Source: Hybos culiciformis (Eukaryota > Arthropoda > Insecta > Diptera > Hybotidae). Taken from it: a stretch of DNA of 64,000 nt. The stretch is from the NCBI GenBank assembly GCA_964007475.1, contig OZ023274.1:23208043-23272042 (forward strand), in the 5' to 3' direction. Below are positions 27,338-38,665 of this stretch, piece after piece; within the stretch, counting starts at the first letter, position 1; each line of letters opens with the position of its first letter. The translations under genes were made by a program, and so were the position numbers. The notes under the pieces were generated by a model. That model ran no database searches and had not been told where the DNA came from. It saw only the letters and a list, made by a program, of their open reading frames with translations.

Positions 27338-30300
27338 ATGCCGCCAAAAAAAAGATTTGTTGGATATTCTTCATCTAAAGCGAGAAGAAATGAAATACCC
27401 GATGAACGTGAAGAGCGTCTTTTAAACGATAGATTGAGACATAGTGAATCTCGAATGGCTGAAACAGATAATCAACGCAAAGTAAGGCTGGAACAGGAAC
27501 GATTGAGAAATCATTAATCGAGACTAACTGAAACATCTGCTCAAAATGAAGATCGTCTTTTAAACAATAGATTGAGACATAGTACATCTCGAATGTCTGA
27601 AACAGATCAACAACGAGAATCTATACTGACTGAAACATCTGCTCAAAATGAAGATCGTCTTTTAAACGATAGGTTGAGTTGAGAAATAGTGCATCTCGAA
27701 TGGCTGGAACTTCTGAACTACGTGAAAATCGTCTAACGAACGAATGCTTGAGATATCACGAGTCACGATTGGTTGAAACATGTAATGAAAACGAGACACA
27801 AAATACAAATGAACGAGTACGACGAGCGAGGAGAGGACTAGAAGATTCTCAGAGTTAAGATTAGTACCGTTCAATTACGAGAAAGACAATGATTACAGTA
27901 CGCATCCAAACATTATTATTGGGAAAATGGATAAAATTTGTTTATATTGTGATGCTCTAAAATTTGACCTTGAAGCACCCGGAATGTGTTGTACTAACGG
28001 TAAAGTTAGTTTGCCACCTTTGAGAGAGCCACCACTTTTGCCTATGTGTCAGGAAACTCCGAGGTATCAAACCATTTCCTTCAAAATATAAGAAAAATAC
28101 GACGCCAGTTTTCAAATGACGTCTTTTGGAGCAACACACATAATCAATTATAGAAGTTTTATGCACACATTTCAAGTTCAAGGACAAATTTACCATGAAG
28201 TTGGCTCGCTTCTTCCTTTGTCTGAAGAAAAATCTAAGTTTCTACAAATTTATTTTATGGGTGACGAGAATACATAAATTGATACACGTTGTAATATCAG
28301 TCCTGGTACAAGAAGAGAGATAATTTCAAATTTACAAAATTTATTTCATGACCACAATCATCTGACAGATTTATGCAAAACTGCTTTGGAAAAAATGCCA
28401 TCAGATGACCACAAAATAGTTATACGTGCGGACAAACTCCATTCGGTGAACATAATAGACGTTTTAATGCTCCAACAGTAAATGAAGTTGCAATTGTGAT
28501 GGTAGGAACGGATCTTAATCACCGTGACATTATTATACAAGGACGAAATAAAAATTTACAACAAGTGGCTGAAACACACAGATCGTATGATGCTCTTCAA
28601 TACCCCGTAATTTTTTGGCAAGGAGAATATGGATATAATTTCAACGTGATGCAAACTAACACTGCTAGAGATAATGCGACAATGAAGAAGGTGTCATGCT
28701 TGGATTTTTATTCTTATTGTATTATGATTAGAGCAAATCAGTCAAATCACATCCTGAAGTGTCGTCAACTTTTCCATCAATTCATTGTTGACATGTACGC
28801 TAAAATCGAGAGCGAACGACATTCGTTTTACATTCGTTTGAACTAAAAAAAGCTGCGATGCGAAGAATACATTCATCTACGCGATTCTATTGCAAGTGCT
28901 AGATATACTGCGGACATTGGTAAACTGGTTATTCTTCTTCACAGGTAGTCCAAGGATACGCACGAATATGCTCAAGATGCAATGACATACGTAAGGAGAT
29001 ATGGTCGTCCAGATCTTTTTATCACTGTCACGTGCAACCCGTAATGGACTTAAATAGCCGAATTATTACTTCCTGGACAATCATCATCTCATATACATGA
29101 CATTACAGCCGAATGTTCTGCCTCTTAGTGTTCTTTTAAACTTTTAGAGAATGGTCAAAGAGTCTACTTCACAGAAGTAAATATTTTAGAAAGAGCTAAC
29201 ATAGCACAAAATACAACACTTACTGCATTTTTTAAAATATGCCAAACAGGTTTATTTGCAAGAACGCTCCTTTATCATGAAGTTCCTAAATATTACATTT
29301 GGAATAAATCGTCAAAAAAATTTTGCAGAAGAAAACAAGGAGCAAATGTTTCTGATCATACCGGAGTAAAAACTTCTGATGCATTACGTCGGATATACAC
29401 CGTCCATCCAAGCAATGCTGAATGCTTTTATTTGAGAATGCTACTTCACAAGTTAAAAGGACCAACTTCATTTCAAGCATTGAAAACTGTTGGAGACAAA
29501 GAATGCCAAACTTACAGAGAAGCTTGCCTTGAAATGGGGCTACTGGAAAATGATGAACATTGGAATATTGGCATCTCTCTCACTTCAGTGCCCCAACAAA
29601 TCCGATCCCTTTTTGAAATCATATTGAAAACGTTCGCACCATCAAACCCTAGAAATCTTTCGGAAAATCATAAAGAAAGTCTTAGTGAAGATACACTTCG
29701 ACAAGCTCAAAGAACGAATCCTGATATGGAAGTTGTGTTTTCACCTGAAATTTTCAATGAAGCACTTTTATTAATTGGAGATAAATATATTTCCATAAAT
29801 AATAAGATTCTCTACCAACTAGCACTCCCGGCAACGACACGTGATATAAGTAATGTTCTTGATAGAGATGTATTTAGAGAAAAGCAATACGATATTGCTT
29901 ATCTGAGTGTTTTTGCTGAAGATAGAAAAAATTATCAGAAATTGGCATTTAGTACAGTCATTCAACACATCGATACTGAAAGTGGAGGAATTCTTTTCAT
30001 GGACGCACCTGGCGGCACTGGAAAATTTTTTCAACTGAATTTAATACTTGCTGAAATTAGAAAGAAAAATTAAATTGTCTGGCATCCACATTACTAAATG
30101 GAGGACGTACGGCACATTCAGCTTTCATGTTACCCCTAAATTTAAATATGGCAGAAAATCCTACCTGCAATATTAGTAGAAATTGAGGAATTGCAACAGT
30201 TTTGCGAATGTGCAAGATAATAATATGGGATGAATGTACATCGGCTCATAAGAAAGGACTTGAAGCTCTTGATACAACTCTTCGAGGTAATGACAAACCA

Positions 30301-31620
30301 ATGGGAGGAGTTGTCGTTCTACTGGCAGGTGATTTTCTACAAATTTTGCCAGTTGTTCCAAAATCAACACCAGCAGATGAACTTAATGCTTGCCTGAAAG
30401 CAACAAAGCTTTGGAGACATGTGAAAAAAATTACTGTATCAACCAATATGCCAGTGTTCTTGCGGCAAGATTTGTGTTAACAAATATTATCAAATCATCT
30501 TTTAGATATGGATTTTCTATTCATCCCGTTATAAATTTCCTATTCATTCCATTACAAATGAAATATCATACCCCCTGGTTTTTGCCATTACAGTCATCAA
30601 TTCATGATGTTGTATCAAAAGTTTTTCTAGATATTTTGAGTAACTTCAGAAACCGTGATTGGATTTGCGAACGTGCAATTTTAGCTCCAAAAATGAAGAT
30701 GTTAACAAAATAAATCATGAAATTCAATTACAGCTTCCTGGTGAATCTACTGAATATAGGTCTTTTGACACAGTTGTTGATGGGGATTAAGCCGTTAGTT
30801 ATCCAATAGAATTCCTTAACTCTTTAGAACCATCAGGGATGCTACCACATATATTATCTATTAATAAAGCTGTCACACTGCGGCTTTTTAATGGTTTTTT
30901 GAAAAAGCTATCATCGTTGTGGCTATTTCGTGCCTTTTTCCACACAAAAAAAAGAAAAAAAAGCTAGTGGCTTTTCAAAAAGCCGCAAGAAAATTAGGGA
31001 TCAAATAACAAATAAACAGGAAGTAGGCGGCAATTTTTTGTCAAAAAACGAATAAAAAAAACAAAAAAAACAAGAAAAAGGAAAAAGATATGACAAAAAG
31101 AGAAAAAAAAAGAAAAGAACCAAAAAGTGCAAGTGTGAACGCATTTAAAAAAGCCGTCATAAGTAGTGGCTTTTTAGTTATAGTGTGACTCGCTTATAAG
31201 GTTGGTTCACCTTCACCTATAATATTTCTCCGTAACTTGGATCCACCACGATTATGTAACGGAACCCGTCTATGTGTAAAGAAACTGATGTCAAATATTT
31301 TAGAACAATTGTCATAAGCGGCAAAAGTAGAGGTGAAGGTGTGTTGATTCCAAGGATTCCAATGATTCCAACTGATTTACCTTTCGATTTTAAGCGAATT
31401 CAGTTTCTAATTAAACTTGCTTTTGCAATGACAATCAACAAAGCTCAGGGGCAATCATTGGATACTGTTGGTTTGAATTAAGAAAACCCTTGCTTCTCAC
31501 ACAGCCAATTGTATGTTGCATGTTCGAGATTAGGGACGCCGCAACACTTATTTTTTTTTTTATTATTACCAATACTTTGTTTGTTCTTCCTATTTGTTGT
31601 TGTTCAACCTAAATGAATAA
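27338..31620 (+). pseudogene. Helitron Rep/helicase gene, heavily decayed and internally deleted
   Basis: Starts with MPPKKRFVGYSS at 27338, followed by repeated R-LRHS-SRM-ET segments typical of arthropod Helitron N-termini. The recognisable order continues: KMDKICLYCDALKF zinc region (about 27930), the Helitron_like_N domain (28496-28846, with NHILKCRQLFHQFIVDMYAK), RPDLFITVTCNP (about 29010), then an abrupt jump to LENGQRVYFTEVN at about 29150. This skips the segment where the HUH nuclease (two His, catalytic Tyr) should be. A 213-codon open frame (29432-30073) leads into the PIF1-like helicase, whose Walker A reads DAPGGTGKFF with Phe in place of Thr. Walker B IIWDECT (about 30225) and LAGDFLQILPVVPKSTPADELNA follow, then LRNLDPPRLCNGTRLC and the C-terminal INKAQGQSLDTVG (about 31440). 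Many stops and frameshifts, plus a 320-bp MITE at 30872-31191. Confidence 0.93.
30872..31191. mobile_element. 320-bp TIR MITE inserted in the Helitron
   Basis: GTCACACTGCGGCTTTTTAATGG at the left is inverted relative to AGTGGCTTTTTAGTTATAGTGTGAC at the right. GCT flanks both sides (30869-30871 and 31192-31194), and removing the element rejoins the Helitron sequence as AATAAAGCTTATAAGGTTGG. A 3-bp duplication suggests PIF/Harbinger. Interior A-rich and non-coding. Confidence 0.75.
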
Positions 31621-31720
31621 TAAATAGGTTAAAGTAAAAAACAACTTAGACTTATTAGGTCAACACAAGGGAGCATAGCAAGGCCTCTAGGTTTTTGATC
31701 TAAAAAACAAAAAATATTTT

Positions 31721-31885
31721 AGAATATAAGAAAAGCTTGTTTCGATCAATATAACATATTTTACTATATGTAAAGTACTGTGAATTGTTTTTGAGTAAAG
31801 TTTGTCTGGCTAGTTCGTCCACTCATCAGCCACTGATGAGATCAGAGTGGACGAACGCAATCGAAACAAGCTTTTCTTATATTCT
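31721..31885. mobile_element. 165-bp foldback element in the Helitron 3' region
   Basis: Perfect 26-bp inverted arms, 31721-31746 (AGAATATAAGAAAAGCTTGT...) and 31860-31885. Inside is a second perfect inverted pair, GTTCGTCCACT (31813-31823) with AGTGGACGAAC (31846-31856), enclosing CTCATCAG-CCA-CTGATGAG. It overlaps the hammerhead-like motif described separately. Confidence 0.85.
31797..31874 (+). ncRNA. Candidate type III hammerhead ribozyme
   Basis: All core positions can be placed. Stem III 5' strand 31797-31805 (AAAGTTTGT) pairs with 31866-31874 (ACAAGCTTT): nine pairs including the core A15.1-U16.1 pair and one G-U. The cleavage triplet GTC is at 31804-31806, so cleavage is predicted after C31806. 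Stem I is TGGCT (31807-31811) with AGCCA (31828-31832), then CTGATGA (31833-31839). Stem II has only three pairs (GAT 31840-31842 with ATC 31860-31862), then GAAA (31863-31866). The stem I loop and stem II loop are perfectly complementary over 11 nt, which could be a kissing or pseudoknot contact. The same 11 nt also allow a competing simple hairpin. Self-cleavage is inferred, not shown. Confidence 0.6.
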
Positions 31886-32396
31886 TATTTATTTATTCGC
31901 CAAATGGAAAAACTAAAAACGTTGTTTATCCAAATCCATTAAATTAAAACTCAAATATAAGTTCCTCGTTAATTAAAAAATATTTTGAGCCTCATTATAA
32001 TTTCTATTTAAAATTAAAAATTAGTTTTGTACTATGTATGTAAGTATCAAATCTTAACAAACTTAAAATTATTAATGTAAATATAGTTTTAATATTTTTA
32101 TTCAAAAATAAAATTATTAATGTAATTATTAAAAAAAAATTAAAATACATGTACTTAAAAAATTATAATTATTAAAGTTTTATTACCAATTTTGTAAAAA
32201 TTGTATTTTTTAAAATTACTAGCACCTATAAGTGTTTATCAACCTGATAACAAAACTTCCACTCATAAAAGTATATCAGGCAGAGTTCAGAGTCCGTTGC
32301 TAAGCAGGGGCTATGTAGAAAATTTTCGAATTCCGTTTTTTTAGTGCACGAAATCTGGATTAAAGTGTTTTGATATTAATATAAGTTCGGTACTAC
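31886..32396. other. 3' non-coding part of the Helitron
   Basis: AT-rich. Its last 200 bases share ACCTATAAGTG-TTATCAACCTGA-AA-AAAA-TTCCACT with the region before 33799. No ORF. Confidence 0.5.
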
Positions 32397-32422
32397 CTGG
32401 CAAAGCCGGGTATTTCGTTTAG

Positions 32423-33799
32423 TCTAATATATAAAACAGAAGTTGTCCCTTTGTCTCTTTGTCTGTTCCGAATAGGCTAAACCGCTCTACCGATCGTTTT
32501 CAAACTTACACCATGTCTTTCAGGTCGGGGGCAGTTATAGGCTATTTTAAAATTTGATTGGCCTCCTATCCAGAGACCTCCCTGGAGGCGGACTTTAAAA
32601 GTTCATCCGATTTCATTCAAATTTGGTATGTAAAAAGAAGAACTGATTACACAAATTTCGTAACAAAAAAATTGTTGACCTCCTACCCAGGGACCTCCTA
32701 CCCAGGACCTCACATGGTGCGGACTTTAAAAATTCCTTGGATATCATACAAATTTTGGTATGTAAAAAGAGGAACTGATTACACACAAATTTCGTAACAA
32801 AAAATTTGTTGACCTCCCCTGGGGGTGGCCTTCAAAAGGTCGTCCTAGCCAGCGACCCTCCTGTGGGCGGACTTTAAAAGTTCGTCCTATTTTATTCAAA
32901 TTTTGTATATTACACACGAATTTTGTAACATAAAATTTTTTGACCTCAGAGACCTCCTACCCAGGGACCTGCTACCCAGAGACTTGCTACCCAGAGACCT
33001 CCTACCCAGGGACCTCCCCTGGGGGTGAAATTCAAAAGTTCGTCCGATTTCATTCAAATTTCGTACGAAAAAGAGGAAGTGATTACACACAAAAGTTCGT
33101 CCGATTTCATTCAAATTTGGTACGTTAGAGGGAATGATTACACAAAAATTTCATAACAACAAGTTTTTTAAAACTCCTACCCAACGACCTCCTACTAAGA
33201 AACCTCCTACCCAGGGACCTCCCCTAGCGGCGGACTTCAAAAGTTCGTACGATTTCGTTAAAATTTGGTACATAAACACACAAATTTCGTACCGAAAAAT
33301 TTGACCTCCTTTTTTTAGGGAGCCTTTTCGAATATATAGAAATCAATTTCTTTAATACTACAAACTACAAAATATTAAAAACTAAACCACTCAAACGATT
33401 AATTCGAAATTTACGCCGTCTTTGTGTGTCGGAGTCGTTATAGGCTATTTAAAATTTTGAATGGCACCCTATCCAGAAACCTCTCACGGGAAGTACTGCA
33501 AAAGTTCTTCTGATTTTATTCAAATTGCGTTCATAAAAAGATGAAATTGATAAAACACAAATTTGATTTGGTTTGGGAACCTGTTTAAGGGAAGGATATT
33601 TTTCGATTTCATACAATTTAAGTGTTGAATAAATAGAAATAATGATTATTAATTCTTCTTAGATGTTTTCCCCAAATTTATAAAATAACTAGATCCTATA
33701 ATTGTCCATCAATCTGACAAGAAAAATTCCACTTAGAAAATCATGTGGAATCATGTCACATCGTTGAAACCACAGCAACGTGTGTTCTGGTACAGCTAG
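32423..33799 (+). mobile_element. Non-autonomous Helitron abutting the first one
   Basis: Begins TCTAATATATAAAACAGAAG (5' TC end) directly after the upstream 3' end, and ends with CAGCAACGTGTGTTCTGGTACAGCTAG followed by T. This is a classical Helitron 3' terminus with hairpin and CTAG. Internal sequence includes CCGAATAGGCTAAACCGCTC and a second related block at about 33375-33480 (AAACTAAACCACTCAAACGA...GTTATAGGCTATTTAAAATTTTGAATGGC), so it may itself be a fusion of two 5' halves. No transposase. Confidence 0.8.
32560..33330. repeat. Irregular tandem repeats inside the non-autonomous Helitron
   Basis: About five units of 120-230 bp, each with CCTCCTACCCAGGGACCTCC, a GGCGGACTT-AAAAGTTCGTCC block, GATTTCATTCAAATTTGGTA and GATTACACACAAATTTCGTAAC. 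The CTACCCAGGGACCTC part is itself repeated at a 14-15-base period (most clearly 32947-33020). Confidence 0.85.
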
Positions 33800-34359
33800 T
33801 TTATTATATATTGTTTTGTGAACAATCATCAAAATCAGCAAAATCATAAATAAATAAAAATTACCATAAAAAAATTTGTCAAACTACATTTTATTGCAAG
33901 TTAATAAAAAGCCTTGATTTTTTTTCCATGGGAATTCTGACTTGGTTTTATTCTATTTTTTCAAATTGATAGTGCAAAATAATAATAATAATAAACAAAT
34001 AACTTAACTAAGAAATAATAATTATTATTTTATTATCAATCGTGTTTTATTGTTTTAATACAAATTAAATAAAAACAAAAACAATAGAAATCATATGTTT
34101 TTAAACAATTTTAATTGTTCTCAAAAATTATCTCTTGTTTATCACAATCAAATTCATGTGTTGTCTACAAAAAATTAATAATAATAAAAATAAATAAATA
34201 TTTTTCCCAATAATGTTTTTTTTTTAATATTTTTTATCTCGTCTTCCATCAAAAATAAAAAAACGAACTATTAGTGTCATTAAATGTCCGTCCATTCGTT
34301 CGTCGCTAAAATATTTCTTATAACCTTGAAGGCACAATCTCGTTAAATTCCACCTCGAT

Positions 34360-34441
34360 TTAAAGATGCAATTCAATGATTTCGGGTTTGGGTGCTAGAC
34401 CAGCCAAAGGTCTACAACGTAATAAAATGACCTCATAGTAT
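34360..34441 (-). CDS. Likely 3'-terminal exon of an unidentified gene
   Basis: On the minus strand, an acceptor (pyrimidine-rich tract ending TTTTCTTTTAAG at about 34442) is followed by one base completing a codon, then 26 codons and TAA at 34362-34360. The peptide begins YYEVILL and ends RCRPLAGLAPKPEIIELHL. It has balanced, non-AT-driven codons, unlike any other short frame nearby. I do not recognise the protein. The upstream exons would lie to the right, but none was found in the remaining 29 kb, implying a very long intron or exons outside the window. The sequence to about 34250 on the left is also of higher complexity and could be 3' UTR. Confidence 0.5.
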
Positions 34442-37400
34442 CTTAAAAGAAAAGTAATTTAAAAAAAAAACATTTAAAACAGGCCCCAAACTTCATTTAT
34501 GAGGTTCTTTTCTATCTATATATTTTTTGTTATTAAATTATTATTTTAATATTAATATAATTTATCAAAAAAGAAAAAAATATATATACATGTATATAAA
34601 AAGACCACAGGCAAATTTAAAGCATGGTTAAATTGTTATAATTTTTCTTCTTTTTTTTTTATTTAACTTTATTTTTGAAGAGAAATAAAAATTATAAATG
34701 GAATTTTATCTAGGTGACCTTTTCAATATTAAGATTTGAAATACCTAACTTAAAGAAAAAAAAAATTATGTATACACTGGCAGCAGAAGTTGGCTCACGA
34801 TTGGCCTTTGTGTAATTTTTTTTTATTTTTGGTATCAAAATATTAAAATGAAAACAATTTAAAAAAGAATTCCTGGTTATAAAAATTCTTATTATTTTGA
34901 TATTTAAATTACTGTTTGTTATAAAAGCCTTCAGTTGTTGAAATTGAATTTTTTTTTTTTTATATTTTGCGAAATTGACTTAAATTTCATTTTTTTTTTT
35001 TAATTATTCTAATTCTGCAGCTTTGAAATAATTTTTGAATCAATTATTTTTTTGTTCATTTTAGAGTTTGTTAGTTAACAGTTTGCACAGCCAGGATTAA
35101 AAAATTAATTCGATAAATAAAAAAAAACATAAAACCTGAATTTTTTCAAAGCGGTGGCTAAATAAATATATGGACATAATATAATTTCTTATGGAATTAT
35201 AATTAAATTCGTTTTAAATGCAATAGTCCTGATTAGATGTATAAATTTTCTTTATCACATGCCCAATTGTTAGAATGAGTAATTTTTATAATCATTTGAC
35301 ACAAAAGTCTTTCGAAGCAAACTACAAAAAATATTATTACCATTATATTGGGATTTTATATCAAATTGATATTCAATATTAAATTATAATGCTTTTTTTT
35401 TTTGCTTTTAAAAAGATGCAATTTTAAATAATCAGTACATTTAATCGGCGCGTGCTTAAAGTCGTGACTTTTTCAATTTTATTCCTTTTAATTAGAAGAA
35501 AATTGTCGAATATTTTGCTTCAGCTCAGATAGATGTTACATATATCTCTACCTACCTACTGATTTATATATGTATATATTTAATTTTAAATGTTATAACT
35601 TTTTAAAACGAATTATAAAAAAAAAATAGTTACTTTACTCATATACATGCACATTTTTGTATTTTGTGTTATTGTTGTTGTTGTTGTTGTTGTTGCTGCA
35701 ATGAATGACTATTGAGTACCAAACCTAAATCTATCTGTAGCAGAGTATCTTATTTGTAAATTTTTTTTTTCATAAAAAACAATTTTTAATGTTTATTTCT
35801 ATATAAAAGTAGTAAAATAAAAAATTATATTTTACTTTTTTTCTTCTCCCAATAAAAGTTTTTGGTTGTTGGAGCCTTTTAACTGAAAGTAGTATCACAG
35901 GATTTGATTACTTAGTCTAAAATTATATTTCACTTTATATAAAACCTGGACTTTTATCTCATTTTTTGAAAGTTGTAAGTAATTATACTCTAAATTTGAA
36001 TAAAGTTTAATAATTTTCTAATTATAATTTATAATTAATTAAGTTTGATTTCTATAAAACTATGCTTTCATCTTGGTTTCTATATCGAAATTCCGGTCTT
36101 AAAAATGTGAAAAAATGTCTGAATGTATTTGATAAATAAGGAATAAAAGGCTGATAAATAAGGAATGAGGGATAACTGGCTGAAGTAGACCCATGGTTGA
36201 ATTGAGTAATCTTCCATAACCTAACTTATTTTTAGTACGAAAGAGCACGAATTTTCAGAATTATACAATTTCGTGCACACAACGGAATTTAATTCATAGA
36301 ATTTTCAATCATAGAATTTTAAGTAAGCAATCTTTTCGAAACACTTAAGAAACTATCGTCAATTGGATCCTAGTTAAGCTGAAAATAGAAAACTTGATTA
36401 AAATTTTTTATATACTTAATGTTAAATGAATTATCTAGACCTGATTACTTAAGTTGGAAAACGATCTGTTTCTCGTCCAAACGAATGTTTCTGTTCTTGG
36501 TCTATAATGAATCCTCGCCTATGTATGATTACATTTTTATTAATTCTATTCTGCACCTTAAACATCACTTAAATATCACCATTTATCCAATTTTCCTAAA
36601 ATATGGAATGTTTATTTGCTTTATTCTCTTTTTTTTTTAATATACTTACTTAAGCATCACAACATTATTTTTATAATGCGATTAGTTTTCTTAAACATAT
36701 AATTTAAAAAAAAATTCTTTTATTTTCAAACAAAGAGGAATTTTATCGATAAATGTATGTATGTATGTATTGTATGTACTGTACATAGAGATAAGTTTTG
36801 GTAGCACGGTTATTAAATTATTATAATGCAATTTGCATTCATAAATTATAATTTTTCTTTTAGCAGTTTTGGGTAGGACCAAAACTTGTTAAGATTGTTC
36901 AATATTAATGTTTTTATTTTAGTTTTGTTTTTATTTATTTTTTTTTTTTTTATATTTTTTTTTATTTTAAATTATATGTGTCGTGTACTTCTTAAATTAT
37001 ATTATTGATAAATTATTGAAAAAAAATAAATAAAAAATAAGAAAACAAAGTCATAACTCTATTAAGTCGTTGGTTCATGATTGGAAGGAAAAACATAAAA
37101 TATTAAACTATATGTATGTTTAGTTGAAAGTAGAAAATTATGAAAGAAAAAAAATATAACATGATAGTTAGTTGTTTCAGTTTTTCCAAAACTTTTAAAA
37201 TTGATGCTGGACTTTAAAGAATTATTTTCGTCATAAAGTCGATCTATAATAAAAAAAATAAAATATAGGACAGTACCCATAAATTAAGTATGGAGCCCGT
37301 TTACGATATTTCAATTTAAAATATTTTCCGAATTTTTTTTTTCTGATTGCTACAACCGCTTGCTATTCATATACAAATATTGATTGAAATCTTTGGGCAC

Positions 37401-38665
37401 AATCGCCGGGGACTAAACATTTATTTATCTATCAATTTGGCCCCCAGTCCGAATCCTTGGACACAATCGTTATCTTTCAATTTTTTTTGGTTTCCTTTTA
37501 TATAGACATCCATCTTCTCAAGTACTAATTTTTATCAAAATCCGTTAAACAATTTAAAAAAATTTAAAACAATAATTTTATATGAAAATGATTTCGACCC
37601 TTCCCCGCTTGAGAGGATAATATTGTTCCGTTGACCGAACTCGGAGAACCTCGCGCTGATTCTGAAAGTGAACACGACGGCGCATATTTTGGCATTAAAA
37701 CAATCGAAATAGGCCTAGATAGTTTAGAAACATTTAAACACGCGACAGACACACAGATGAACAGCCGAACAGACACATAGTCTGTTTTTCCATTTTTGAT
37801 TTAAACGTGCTGGAAATAAAAATTCTACGTTTTTATTATCAGTTACGACAAAAAAATTTTACGAAAATCCTACTCTTATAAGGATTCGAGTAAACGTAGA
37901 AATGAATATTTAATAATTCATTTAATTTCGTTAGAAGTAGTACGTACTTAACATCATTGTATGTATATTACTTTAACGGGCATGATTTTAGCCAACATCG
38001 AGATTCGAAATATTGAGCCATTTCCTGGAAAATAAAAATAAAAATCTCGTAGGGATAAGTATTTCACAAATGTATGAAACTGTACGAAAAAAAATACCTG
38101 TAGTAAACATTGATTTGTAAAATAAAAGAATTCAACCAAAGTAAAAGATTTTTTATTAAAAAGTAATTTATTGTAAATTCTAAATATTAATTTTTATGTT
38201 AAATATCGGATCGAAATCGAATTGTATATATAAATAAGGAAACTTGAAAACCGATTTATTTTTCCTTAAAAACTAGTGCTTTTTTCGTTGCCGAATTGAA
38301 TTTGATCGATTTAATTAAAGATTTAATTAAATTCACTCCGCTATGAAATTTAATTATAATCATATAAACAAATTAATATTAATCATATAATAAGTTGTAT
38401 TTAATAATAAAATTTTTTTGTTTTATTTTGTTTGAATCCTGTTTTAGAAATCAATCTTAAATTTTTTTTTTAGATATAGGAATTTTACATAATTAAGTAT
38501 ACATAGTAAGTAAAAGTACTGAAACTATATTTATAATAATTATATTTTTAAACTGAATTACGGAATTAGGTACATTATTAGTAATTTATTGATGTTAATA
38601 TTGAATAACGATAAAATATAAATAAAATAGATTACGGTAATATTTTAATTTAATTTCCCCTGATT
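34442..38665. other. AT-rich gene desert, part 1
   Basis: No exon, RNA gene or transposon end was recognised. Contains a (TTG)8 microsatellite at 35672-35695, a TGTA repeat at about 36755-36770 and a slightly GC-richer patch at 37590-37790 without recognisable content. If the exon at 34360-34441 is real this is probably its last intron. Confidence 0.55.

Larger units (their letters stand above)
27338..32422 (+). mobile_element. Autonomous-type Helitron, decayed; 3' end recognisable at ~32422
   Basis: The coding remains run to about 31620. The 3' end is inferred from CCTGGCAAAGCCGGG (hairpin) followed by TATTTCGTTTAG at 32397-32422, the position of a Helitron 3' hairpin and CTRR end. Its preceding 200 bases (ACCTATAAGTGTTTATCAACCTGATAAC...) resemble those before the 3' end at 33799, which supports the assignment. 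The 5' end lies upstream of 27338, probably before 26600. Confidence 0.7.

Noticed and set aside
31721..31860. Hammerhead on the minus strand
   Set aside because: CTGATGAG also occurs on the minus strand because of the inner palindrome, but the nearest CGAAAC is about 80 nt away, with no compatible stems.
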